Notes under the pieces: generated by a model
Seen by the model: only the letters and a program-made list of their open reading frames with translations
Told to the model about the DNA's origin: nothing
The model's database searches: none
Translations under genes and position numbers: made by a program
DNA from: Hyperoplus lanceolatus
Taxonomy: Eukaryota; Chordata; Actinopteri; Uranoscopiformes; Ammodytidae
DNA length: 64,000 bases
Reading direction: 5' to 3'
Assembly (NCBI GenBank): GCA_026929865.2
Contig: CM049409.1
Span: forward strand, 11,038,952 to 11,102,951
Shown here: piece after piece, positions 1 through 10,909 of the stretch
Position numbering within the stretch: the stretch's first letter is position 1
How the letters are laid out: each line of letters starts with the position of its first letter

Positions 1-623
1 AAATTCATGCGACAAGACTGCGCGGCTCTGCGACTCATGCGAGGAAATTGAGACCTCCGCGAACGTTTGGAGACAGTTTAGAGACTCGTTTGCGAATGCA
101 GTCTCCAACTTGTCGCAAACAGTCGCAGCTCAGTGAGATAGGGGCTTAACTAGTGATGGCCAGATGAAGCTTTTTGAAGCCTTGAAGCCTTAAAGCCAAA
201 TGGTTCACAAAAAGGTTCATTTCTCGAGGCTTCATTTGAACCGATTTGAACACAAAACAACCCTCCCTGCTGGTCAAACAGTGTTAAATAGCCAGATAAT
301 TCTATACATTTGTAATACACTCAATACTGTCCTGCAACAGTGCAGCCATGGGAATGAGTGACTGACAAGTAGATAAATCAAGACACCTTAATAAATGCAT
401 TTCATGTAGCCTATTGTTCATGTATTAATTCATATAAATACAATTTATATTTTGTTTGATGTATTATTATGGTATGAAACATGATAAAACATATTAATCT
501 ATCAATAAATATTTTGTCAAACTTTGAATTACTCATAATGACAGGAATACTTATTTTCAAACTGTCGCAGTGTTATAACAAGGTAAGGGGCAGTGAATGT
601 GCTTGTGCAACTTAAGGATTTGA

Positions 624-1074
624 GGTAACACTTTATAATAACTATCCGTTGTAACTCGTTAATAGATCATTAGTAAACTCTTAATTAATGATTATTAATG
701 ATTTGTTAAGTGTTTGTTAGCAGTTTGTTAAGGATTTATAACAATGGTAGATAGTTAATATGGGAGGTAATCCGAGATTAACTGATCACGTCACGTTCAA
801 GTCCATGGCATGCACAGTGTGTATTGAGTTTATTTAAAAATATTTGAAAATGGGGCTGCCCTCAGTTGCCCATGCACTGTGTATAGTGTATAGCCTATTT
901 CAGCCTCGTCCCAGATGAACTGATTCAATTATTAAGCTATTAACTATCTACCATTGTTATAAATCCTTAACAAACTGCTAACAAACACTTAACAAATCAT
1001 TAATAATCATTAATTAAGAGTTTACAAATGATCTATTAATGAGTTACAACGGATAGTTATTATAAAGTGTTACC
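624..1074. mobile_element. Fold-back hAT-like MITE with about 140-bp inverted arms
   Basis: The ends are GGTAACACTTTATAATAAC and its inverse. The two arms (about 624-763 and 934-1074) are near-perfect inverted copies, so single strands could fold into a long hairpin. The flanks carry the perfect 8-bp duplication ggatttga (616-623, 1075-1082). The element lies inside the hAT at 151-1449. The 170-bp centre matches a block inside the unrelated-ended element at 26528-27384. It has no coding capacity. Confidence 0.9.
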
Positions 1075-1082
1075 GGATTTGA

Positions 1083-1230
1083 TTTGATTTTTATTGAGAA
1101 ACAAAATTTGTTCCACTGTGCTGAGGTTCAGACAATTTCCCCTTTTGGAAACAACTTCTCCTGCTTTGGAGAACACTCTCTCACATGGTACAGCGGAGGC
1201 AGGGGTGCACAATAAAGTCACAGCAAGTTG
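1083..1230 (-). pseudogene. hAT transposase C-terminal dimerisation domain fragment
   Basis: Reading the minus strand gives the string TPASAVPCERVFSKAGE followed by SKRGNCLNLSTVEQILFLN. This is the classic end of the hAT dimerisation domain (family usual: PASSVPCERVFSKAG...RNRLNP...LFLNKN). Only about 45 residues are left: the rest of the catalytic region is missing or decayed and the reading frame runs into the nested insertion whose edge is at 1074. It is non-functional. Confidence 0.85.
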
Positions 1231-1457
1231 ATACAACATCCACGTCTACATCACTCCCAAACCAATAAATCGCCAACACTAACCCGCGAAGTGCGAGTGG
1301 ATCCACAATACCCGAAGCACTTCTTGAACAAACGAGGCTTGGAACGTCATCAGTCACGTGATTCGCCCTAAACGATACAAGCATCGATACACGCTTCACC
1401 AAGCATCGACACACGCTCCGAAGCCTCGGCACATTACGACCCATCACTAGGCTTAAC

Positions 1458-2534
1458 CAGGCAAGTCAAACAATTAGCCTAACTCAAACTCTATCATCTA
1501 TTACAACCAAGCAGGAAAGCCTCACGTCACAAAAGATCCCACTAATCTTCGGAACATTTATAATATATACAGTAGACTCTGAGCTGCTCGTATGAAATAC
1601 AACAGAAGATAAACTGACCTGTTGTTGTTTTCAATTGAGAATTCAGACAGAAAGAATGTGTTTTTTATGCTCCCAAACGGGACGGGTAGTTTTCTAAACA
1701 GGGCTCTCTAAATATGGGTCTCATAGAGAGTCTAATTATAGAAATGTCCTTGTATCAAATGGAGAAATACATAGTAAGCCCTCCTTTGTTCATGGTTTCA
1801 AAAAAAATTTCAAACTATCGCTGAAGAAAATGTGCTCAATTAATGTAACAAGAAAGATTTGATGGCATTGGTATTCATAAAACAGATTATTACAAGTATC
1901 AGTTGGCAGGATATCTCCTGTCAAAGATAGAAAACAGCTCTCAGTGACCACAAGCTGCCATCGACAAAAGAATCCTGGCAACTAAAATAAATCAGATTCA
2001 GAGGTCACTGACATGGTGAGGCTGGGACAGAGATGCACTTCCTCCTCCAACGTAATGACATGATATATCTACACTGTATATATCATTAATACAAATGTAC
2101 CCTAATAAATATTATTTTGATGCTTAGTCAACATTAATCTGAAAACCAGCACTGCAGTAGAGTCTTTTGGGTTGAATATTCATTTACTGATATATTGCTG
2201 GGATAGACATGAACGTTGTCATGGAAACATAAAGGGTTACACGTCATTGGTAGCAGCATTAAGGTGGTGGTGTGTGTGTGTGTGTGTGTGGGGGGGGGGT
2301 TGTTGTTCCAGATAAGTGCTTTTCATCCTATTTGACCGATGTCAGTCTCCTCCTCCAACACAACTTCAACCTTGCAGAGTTTATTATTTTTCCCATTGCC
2401 ATTTCCCAAATGCTCCAAACTGATTGGATTCCTTTGATTAAACTTTTTGTGCTGGAGGATTTTAACATTTGTTATTATCCCATTCAAATTTGCACCAAGC
2501 TCCCTGCACGCTTTTAGAGACATGCTTCCTGACT
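1458..2534. other. Gene-free spacer
   Basis: AT-rich sequence with a short (GT)n-(G)n tract near 2270-2299. Short reading frames here have no recognisable protein content. I see no gene, RNA or complete repeat. Confidence 0.6.
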
Positions 2535-2834
2535 GTAACGGCTGGACAGGGAGGACACAGGCGCAGAGACAGTACCAGTTTCTTCATTGACTAAGAGGGT
2601 TTATTTATAGAAGGAATCTGGGGTTTTGGGCCGGGCTCTGGAGTGGCTGACAGGCATGGGGGTCCAGGGAGGGAGAGCTGGCTGACGAGGGCTGGAGCTG
2701 GTGGCAGGAGTCAGGCTGGGAGACTGTGGCAAAAAAGAACAGAATTTAGCAACAAGCTAAATGCAGGCGGAACTACAAAAGGTCTAGGTGGCTGGAGAGT
2801 TACTGACTGGGTATCAGAGTTTACAATCTGGCAG
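2535..2834. repeat. Left half of an older dispersed repeat split by the hAT insertion
   Basis: GC-richer sequence running up to the hAT boundary. Its continuation appears immediately after the hAT at about 5671-5781, sharing the tctggcag duplication at the break. The type (possibly a long-terminal or satellite-like fish repeat) could not be named from sequence alone. Confidence 0.4.
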
Positions 2835-3070
2835 CAGGGCTGGACTGGCCATTGGGCGTACCGGGCAATGCCCGGTGGGCCGGTAGGCATTTTGGGCCAG
2901 GTCCATTTAAATTTTTTTTTTTTTTTAAATGGAACCTCTGTGTGACTCGGCCCGGCCCGGCCAAGTCACACAGCCGAGGGCCGAGGTCCCCTCTCTCCTC
3001 TCGGGAGTGCCATGGACATATGAATGTGCGTGCAGGCTGTCAACTTCACCTGAAAGTCAAATAAAACTTT

Positions 3071-4690
3071 GGTTGCGCTCCGAATCGCATACTTTCTACT
3101 ATATAGTATGTAGAAAAAAGATTTAGGATGTCCCGATTCTTGTGGCCAGATTTAGGATGGTTAGAAGTACCCGGATGTCCTACTTCATGCGGCCAAGATT
3201 GTTAGTGTTGAAAAGTGCATCCTATTTGGGCGATTCTGACCCACAATCCAGTGCGCACGTGAAGTGACGTAACATCGACGAAGCCTCCATATGAAAACAA
3301 ACGGGGATGCGACGGATATAAAAGCAAGAGGCAAGATCAAGGCGCAATGTTATGATGAAATAAGAGAGAAAAGTATGTCCCAATAGTATGCCTACTGCAT
3401 CCTAACTAGATTCTTTTTATCGTCGGATGTAGTATGTAAAATAGAAAAAAGAAAGAGTATGGCCCTTTCCCAAACGACTCCCTAGGCACTCCCACTCCGT
3501 GAGCGAGTGTGACTTGCTGTGGAGTCACCCTCGCGGCTGTGAAGTGCCACTCGATCATTAAGGGGAGGGTATAACAACGGCGCGGCTTTGGCAAGCCCTC
3601 GCCTCTGTCAGACGGAAACAGGAAGACTAACTAACACTAGTTAAACTGTTAAGTCTTTATTTCTCACCCTAAAATAAAATTCCACCACATTTATATTTGA
3701 CCTGACACACTCTTTACATTCATATTCAGCTACGCACGTGAGAGTAAAATGTAGCATATTGAATAAAAACAAACACTCCCATGATTTTTTGGCTGCATAA
3801 TTAATTTTTTGTTAAACATTTTGTAACTGCATATTCTTAATTTTACCAGCTCAGTCTGTAGTGGAGAAAACGGGTGGGTGTTTGATCCGCTGTTTAATTA
3901 TCCTTTTAGTTTATATGCGCAGCAGCATACACAACCAGGGAAAAGAACAATAGTGTGCTAAAGCATGTATTCCATTTGTCATGATACGTTAATCTGCCAT
4001 TTCGACCCACGAATCGCGGCAGTTAATTAGCGTGCATAAATTATAATGCACTGCAAGGGTGGTCATAAATAAGAAAAGTCATGCGCTCCAGCTGACTGAC
4101 GTCACCGCCGCTATTACTACCCCTCATTGGCTTTAACAGTAACACAAATCTTACTAACAATTTAAGGAAATAATAATCACTGTCCATTATTAACTTGTGG
4201 GCATTTTCTTCATCTGCTTTGTTTTATATTTTATCCACGCCTTGAAAATACACTAACGGTAGACAAGTGGCATAGTCAAATCAACAAGTGTAAAACAACA
4301 TGTTAATTCCGATATTGTAGGCTACCCTCCGGTTCCGTCATATAGGGCTATGCATAAAAATAATAAATCAAATGTCTGTTTGAGGTAAGAGAACGTTTCA
4401 TTTATAATTCGGGAAACAAACTCCATGGAACTCTCATTTGTAGGTTTGGCTCCTCCATTCCGGACTTAATTGATTGGCGGGCACCTGTGTCAAACGTAGG
4501 GCTAAGCCACCATCGATGCAGACTCGGTGATCGAGGGCTTTATAACCCACTCACACTCGAGGCTCTGTGGTTTGGGATGACACTCAACATGGCGGGCCCT
4601 CCTCGCGAACGCGCAAACGGAGGGATAGTGGATAGTGATAGGGTGTAGGGGGTGGTTCTAGAAAGGGCCTATGCGATTCGGAACGCAACC
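3071..4690. mobile_element. Harbinger-like MITE, copy A, split by a nested element
   Basis: The ends are GGTTGCGCTCCGAATCGCAT and the inverse of GGTTGCGTTCCGAATCGCAT, flanked by ttt on both sides (3068-3070, 4691-4693). The interior matches, in the same orientation, the uninterrupted copy at 20409-20815. Without the nested insert and its duplicated TAT, copy A is about 408 bp against 407 bp for copy B. The 3-bp duplication suggests PIF/Harbinger; the superfamily is inferred. Confidence 0.85.
3461..4669. mobile_element. 1.2-kb inverted-repeat element nested in copy A
   Basis: It starts GGCCCTTTC and ends GAAAGGGCC, with a 3-bp tat duplication on each side (3458-3460, 4670-4672). The intact sibling at 20409-20815 shows the undisturbed sequence agagtatgcg at this point, which proves the insertion and its boundaries. 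It has no transposase. A 3-bp T-A-rich duplication fits the PIF/Harbinger class, by inference. Confidence 0.85.
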
Positions 4691-5781
4691 TTTGTCCCAG
4701 GCCATTACTCATTATGATTGGTCCTAGGCTGGGCCTGGCCCAATCACACACACAGCAGAGGGCCGCCCATTCAGAGGCTGCATAGAATTGTATTATCACG
4801 CATTCAACTTCTACTCGGTAATTATGAGCATATGACGATGGTCAGTTACGTTCAGGGCCGTCGGACTGCGGACAGGCTTGGGGGGCCCAAGGCAGAGGGG
4901 GGCTGCACCCAAAAAAAAGAAAAACTTATTTTTTAAATTTTTTACTTATCTTTGAAGGCCCAGAAAAATGTTATTTAGGGAAAAAATACAGATATCAGGG
5001 GCCTTTCATTCGTCAGTACATTTTTGTTATTTTTTAAATAACATTGTTCGGGGCTACGAAGATCAGGGGCCTATATTGGGCCATTAAAAAATACGAACAA
5101 AGGGAAAAAAATTCCCGAAGCTGACTGGATTTTTTAAACATGTACATTTCTTCTTTCTGCTTTTTGCGTCTATAAATTATTCCAGAAAATAGTACTAAAT
5201 AGCTTACATAGGAAACAGTTGATTTAGCCTTAGTTTTCTCCTCAAAGTGCACCAGAGTGATGAATTTTATTTCCCCCGGACCCCCCTAGAAGGTCCAGGG
5301 TCCACGACACAGTCTCCCAAATTCCTGTGAGAAACACTGTGTGTGTGCATGGTTATTAAAAGTCATTAGACCAGGGGTTATGTTCATGTATGCGTAATGA
5401 TTTGGTCATTCATCAATAGAAACATTGTGTTGTTATCTGGCTCAGAGAGGGACCAGTCACTCATACGTTTTGGACTATAGACAAACATAGCTTTTACATA
5501 TTTGTATTGTAAGACCGCCTCTCAGAGGGCCCATCAGGACTTCCTGTATAGGGGCCCAGAATTTGGTGCAGCGCCCCTGCCTCCGCATATCGTATAAATA
5601 ATCATGGTGGGCTGCCATGGCCAAAAATGCCAGGGCCGATTTTCTGTCCCAGTCCAGCCCTGTCTGGCAGTGTCTGGAAGGTAGGGCCGGGTATATGAAG
5701 AGCAGTTGATTGTTGATTGATGGCAGCTGTGAATGCTGGTAACTGACTCCAGCACACCTGACTCAAACCCTGCAATTACAC

Positions 5782-7173
5782 CAGAGGGGTATACTACGAA
5801 GCGAGATTAAGGGCTGAGCGAGGTCTGTTGAGTCTAAAGCCAGAGTTTTCAGTATCACGAAAGGTGGCTCTCTTTTTACCTGGCTAGATCACCGTGGTAA
5901 CAGAGGCTGCACGGCTAACCTGCCCAGACCAGTTTCTGTTTCAGAGTTTGAGCTTAAATTCGGCTCTTAGAGCGCTGCCCTTTAAGGAAACTACACATTT
6001 TGAAATCCCGCGGACCTGACTATATTGTCTGAACGATATAGTCTCACTGAGGAAACTCGTTAAATAACGAAACTTATTCATCAGTAAGTTAATGAACGAA
6101 ACGAAGCCGTGACATAAGGCTTACAGCAGAGTGAACTGTAACATCGCACTGGGGCTTTTTGCCTCATGCATACAGTTATTGATGCAGAAAATGTTAAATA
6201 GCCTAGACCTACTGTATGCAGCGCCACTCTATGCTCTCACCTCAAATGGTTTTACCTGGTGATCTACACACACTGGCTCTTAATAAAGCGTTCTATAAAA
6301 TCACAGTTTGCAACATTATTTCACTGTAGGCTTCTTTCTTTTCATCAGTAGCGATTACAGTTGGGACGTGACAGCTGTCACAGTTCGGACATCGCTGCAG
6401 ACTTGCAGGTTAAGCTTCTCACAGTAGATCCATATTTGTCCGAAAAATACAGACTGCAGGTTTTTTAATGTAGGCCTATTGGTATTTGTAAGATTCAAAT
6501 AAAAGGCTATTAGTCTAAATCAAAATTGTATTCATTATGATGTGGCCCAAAATTAAAGTGATTTTCCATAGGCTATTCATTTAGGGACAGTGTCAGACTT
6601 AAATTACATTCTTAAGTGTGGGACTATAGGCGTAGTGCTATAAATATAGCAAAGTAGCCTATATATATAATTTAGGCTAAATGGTATAGTGTTCAAATCC
6701 GAGTTCAACGTTTAATTGTTTTATAATGTCACGTTACGCACTGTGAGAACGATCGCCAAGATAAATAAATAATTTCCATGCTGGCAGCATTCCACTCTCC
6801 TTATTTGCAGTAAGAGTTTTTTTCGGCTCTCTGTTTTCTGCTGTAATAATTCAGACTGACAAACTCTTCCTCTTGAATGAAGTTGGCGACACACTTTTGT
6901 TTTACTCAGCTGCTCACAATCAGTCCGTTTGTGTAAAGTTTGCGGCACAAGATCAGTCCATTTTGTGCGGATGCAGAGTCAAATGACGGGTCGAACGCCC
7001 CCTTTCATGGGGACGCGCACAGAGCCTGAAGCCGAAACCCTCGTTCAACATAAGAGGTTGATAACTTCCTTTGTGATACCGGTTAGCTCTGAGCGAGGGT
7101 ATGTGTTATGTTGAACCAGATCAAAAAAAGAGAGCCGGGCTCTGTTGAGTTTGTTTCGTAGTATACCCCTCTG
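5782..7173. mobile_element. 1.4-kb DNA transposon with 19-bp inverted ends
   Basis: The left end CAGAGGGGTATACTACGAA is repeated inverted at the right end. A further shared stretch inside the ends (tctgttgagt) is seen on both sides. No clear target duplication: the flanks aattacac and aacacaga share only a short acac core. No coding sequence is recognised. It may be a diverged hAT-like element (CAG start), but the class is open. Confidence 0.7.
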
Positions 7174-7715
7174 AACACAGACAAGGGTAAAGGGGAAAAA
7201 ACAACACAAGGGCCTGAGGCCCAAGCAGGATCATGAAACTGACATTCTCCAAACATGTAATCTTTAACACACAAGTGGATTACACATGCATGTTTATCAA
7301 CTGATGGTGTCTCTCCTTTCATGCCTAATGCATGGCCTTAGGATGCATCCCCCCCCTCCCCACACACACACAACACCTTCAAAGACTTGATATTTCCCAG
7401 TAATGATGATGACACAGTGATGGCTTTGTTATAAATGGAATCTTTGTTATTTGTGTGGAGCTTTTGCCACTCGCAGCAGCATTCATACGTCACTCAAAAT
7501 GAAAAGCGGAACAAAATTGTTGATCAAAATTGTTGATCAAAATTTGCTTTTAAATTGTTCTTTTTTCTTGAAGTAGCTGGTGAGCAGAGGCATAAGAGCA
7601 CTCTTCTGTCCTCATTACTTTGCACAGGATGTGACACACACCTGCTTCTGACAGAGTTGACATTTTAAACATCTGAGAAATGCGTCAGGAACTGTCATTT
7701 AAAACACACAAACAA

Positions 7716-7746
<31 letters not shown>

Positions 7747-8298
7747 TTTTCTTGTATTTGCTGTTTTAAGTCGACTATGAGAAAGATCCTGAGTTACAGA
7801 AGGAAAAATCTGTATTTTCCCGTTTTTCTTCATGCCTTTTCAGTTTCATAAAGAAATATGCTTAAGCCAATTCGACAGTGTCTTTTATCCAGATTCCAAA
7901 TATCTTTGTGGAGATGCACTGCAATGAAATTACACTTTAAAACACACAGGGGAGATCAGTTGGTTGAAAAAATAAAAAAGATATCAATAAAAATGGCTCA
8001 AAAAGAACACTAGAGAATACTTTTTTTTTGCAGCACTGGATGTTCTCTTCCGGTGTTTTTAGCACTGAATATGATCTATGTTGCGATTAATTCAGGCAGG
8101 AGAGCTGCAGGCAGAACACAAGATGAATGGCCCCCCATCCACATTTGCAGCATGACATGAAATCCCTGTAAAAAGTGCTGCTGAAATCGAAGGATTGCAT
8201 AGGGTCCTCCAAAGGTCGTAACTCAAGTCAAATCAATGTGATTCATGTTACCCCAAATCACAAATTTGTCTCAATATGTGAAACATTTTGACAACCTC
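7174..8298. other. Gene-free spacer with short (CA)n
   Basis: It holds a (CA)n run at about 7717-7741 and a small tandem duplication of a gttgatcaaaatt unit near 7520. No gene or complete mobile element was recognised. Confidence 0.55.
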
Positions 8299-8300
8299 TT

Positions 8301-8921
8301 AAGGCCAGGACACACCGGCCCGATAACCGCCGTCGTAGAGTCGGGAGGGGGCGGGGACACAAATCTGTTTGGTGTGTGCCGTGAAATCGGTCGTCGTAGA
8401 TGTCGTCGGGCTTCTTTTGAGCCGATTATGTTCAATCGGCGGCTGGCAGTCTTTCAGTTGGAGCAATTTCATTTGTGGAGGGCTAGCGAATCAGTGAAGC
8501 CCGGAAGTGAGGCAGGTAGCACAAACAGCTAACAACAGTTAGCCATCGTTTTAATGTGTTTGTTTAGTTCAGCGAGTACTCACATGCATCAACCCTTGTT
8601 GACTGCTCGACACCATGCTCGACACTCTCTGCTAAAAATGGTGCTCTTTATGGTCCATAAATATAAATACGTATTTCTATCTATGTTTATGGTCTAGAGA
8701 GCCGTCCCATCATTTCCGGCTTCCGTATTTTTTCGGGCCACAATACAGATTAGCGCCGCCTGCTGTTATGGAGACATTACGTCCCGTGCAAGTGCAGAGC
8801 GTACGGAAAGTCAGCAGTCAGTGTGTTCTTTGCACTTTTTCGGCCGGGATGGGAAGACTGGAGCTCCCTGAATCGGCAGTCTCCATTTTCGGGTTGTCGG
8901 ACTGGTGTGTCCTGGCCTTTA
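8301..8921. mobile_element. MITE-like element, AAGGCCAGGACACACC ends, copy A
   Basis: The left end AAGGCCAGGACACACC and right end GGTGTGTCCTGGCCTT are inverted copies. The left flank is TTAA; the right flank is TAGA, so a TTAA duplication is possible but not intact. The 5' 440 bp recur at 24664-25100. A 95-residue open frame inside has no recognisable protein and is probably accidental. Confidence 0.75.
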
Positions 8922-9014
8922 GACCCTCCAGTCTAAGGAGGAAAACCAGAAAACTCTTCAATGGGGGAAAATGTGTAATAAGTTAAAGGAAATGACAAAC
9001 CAATTGTAAAATTA

Positions 9015-9313
9015 GGTACCGCTTTACAATAAAGATACACTCATTAACTGATAGTTAATGCTTAGATAATGCTTAATTAGCCTTAACTAAGCATTTACAA
9101 AACACTTAATAACTGCTGAATTTATCATTAACTACGCATTAACTAACCATTATGCTTAGTTAATGCTTAATAAAGCAATGGTGAACTAAGCAAAAATAAT
9201 GTTTAAACGCAAATTTACTAACCGTTAATAACCAAGCATTAACTACAGATGAACTCACTGTTTATAGCATTAACTAACTGTTAATCAATGTACCCTTATT
9301 GTAAAGTGTTACC
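9015..9313. mobile_element. Short MITE related by its ends to the 624-1074 element
   Basis: The left end GGTACCGCTTTACAATAA pairs with the right end TTATTGTAAAGTGTTACC. The interior is AT-rich with repeated ttaatgcttag-like words. The flanks taaaatta and taaattac resemble each other with one shift, so the duplication is decayed. The GGTAACACTTTA-type ends are shared with the fold-back element near the left edge. Confidence 0.7.
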
Positions 9314-10906
9314 TAAATTACCTAAAGTATTTGGAACGAAATCTGAGAAACTTAACTTAAAAGGTGTACTTTTCAAGCTCATGTTGTTGAGAGGCTTATT
9401 TTAAAGGAATTGTTCAACATGTATGGAAATAGACTAAAGTTCTTGCCAGAGTTGTTTCCCCCTGTTTCCAGTCTTTATGCAAATCTATAGGCTCACTGCG
9501 TCTTGGCAGTGCTGTAGCCTCAGGGAATGGACAGATACATGTATGAAAAGAGTATTCATCTCTTGGGGGAAGTCGATTTTCCAGTCTTTAAACCAAACAT
9601 GTCATGCAGAGAACTGTGGATGAAAGGATGCTAAAGGCTGGAGGGTGAACATGTGTTTAATTGATCTCTGAGGACACTGAATGAGACATTTCTGGTCAGT
9701 TTGTTGGGGAAAACTAAGTTCATGCGAGACAAGGCAAGTTTATTTGGCGCAATTCAGACACAAGGCCATTCAAAGTAGGCTATCCTGTTGTTCCTGGGTG
9801 TATGTTTGTATGTAGTTGGTATAAATACACTTAGATTTGACAAATTGAGTTTTGATAAAGCTGATTTTGACAGAAATGACCTTCATCTGATATTTCTGAG
9901 AATGTTATAATTTCCAGATAAATCTGGAAAATGTTATCAAGAACAACATTCTCATAATGGTTATTATCTTCCAAATCAGCCATGGACAGATGGAAGGGTG
10001 ATTGACTCTGAAGTCACAGCAGGTGGACATTATGGAGACTGGATACATCATGTTGGCAGGATTAATAAATGATTAAAGCACAGCTTTTGCAAAGAAGATG
10101 AATGATTTAATGTAGATTCAAGGAGGTTTGACCAAGAGCCTTAGAGAGGAAGAGTGGGCCAAATAAAGGTAATATTACACACTGTAACACAAAAACATAA
10201 GCGCAACACTTTTATTTTTGCTCAGATTTGTACACATAAGGCCTATTTCTTTCAAACTGGGTTCACAAATCAGTTCAAATAAGTGTTAGTGAGCACGTCT
10301 CAATTGCTGAGATAATCCATCCTGACAGATAACGCATATCAAGATGCTGATTAGACATCATTATTATTTGGGTGTGTCTGGGGCAGGGCTGGTCACAAGG
10401 TGACTCTAAAATATGCAGTTTTATCTAAAATACCCACTTGTGTCACTCAGCAGTGTAGCTGTTTATCACTGATGTCTGTTTGTTTCTTTACATTTTTCAT
10501 CTGAACATTTCTCACTTCCAGCAGCCTTGATGTATCATTTTATCAACAGAGCGTGTAACTGGCCTAGTCTGGTTTGCCACAACTGAGTCTTGTTTCAATG
10601 GTCTTGTTGACTAATAGAATGAACCTTTCACGTAATGGGTCCAATTAAATGAGAAACACTGTGTGCAAACAGACAAAGATTGAATTGCAAACAATATGAA
10701 CATGAGCTGTAAATTTGAAATGGTGCATTGCTGTGTTTCAGCTGCTTGCTCAGTTTCCTCCTCAGTTGGTTAAAACATGTCATATTCAGCCTTAACGCTA
10801 GCCTGGTGCTACCAGACCATCGTACTTCTTGGGTGGAAGTAGGTGGGCGGGCAGAGCCAGACTACCTTAACACCTCTCCGAGAGGGAAACTAATATGCCT
10901 GTGGGT
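9314..10906. other. Gene-free spacer with an old transposon relic
   Basis: Around 10186-10440 the sequence (gcgcaacacttttatttttg, then gagataatccatc, then agatgctgattagac) matches a very common fish DNA-transposon remnant. Neither end is intact and no transposase is readable. The rest shows nothing recognisable. Confidence 0.45.
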
Positions 10907-10909
10907 CAG

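Larger units (their letters stand above)
151..1449 (-). mobile_element. hAT transposon, decayed, with nested insertion
   Basis: The element begins TAGTGATGG and ends CCATCACTA (terminal inverted repeats), and is flanked on both sides by the perfect 8-bp direct repeat ggcttaac (143-150 and 1450-1457). An 8-bp duplication with TAGTGATGG ends is diagnostic of the hAT superfamily. A piece of hAT transposase is readable on the minus strand near the right end, so this is a decayed coding copy rather than a pure MITE. A second element (624-1074) is inserted in it. No intact transposase remains. Confidence 0.9.
2835..5662. mobile_element. hAT transposon (non-autonomous), host of two further insertions
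   Basis: Terminal inverted repeats CAGGGCTGGACTGG / CCAGTCCAGCCCTG are flanked by the perfect 8-bp duplication tctggcag (2827-2834 and 5663-5670), typical of hAT. It is 2828 bp as found; removing the insertion at 3071-4690 leaves about 1.2 kb. A block near 5240-5290 (agtgcaccag...ggacccccctag) is also present in the hAT-type copy at 27118-27200, so the two share internal sequence. No transposase is recognisable. Confidence 0.9.

Noticed and set aside
624-1074. Long inverted repeat as a microRNA or other hairpin RNA gene
   Set aside because: It has transposon ends and an 8-bp target duplication, so it is a mobile element; no independent sign of an RNA gene.
5671-5781. Third insertion junction treated as a retroviral LTR
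   Set aside because: No paired LTR, primer-binding site or gag/pol remnant could be seen; left as an unnamed dispersed repeat.
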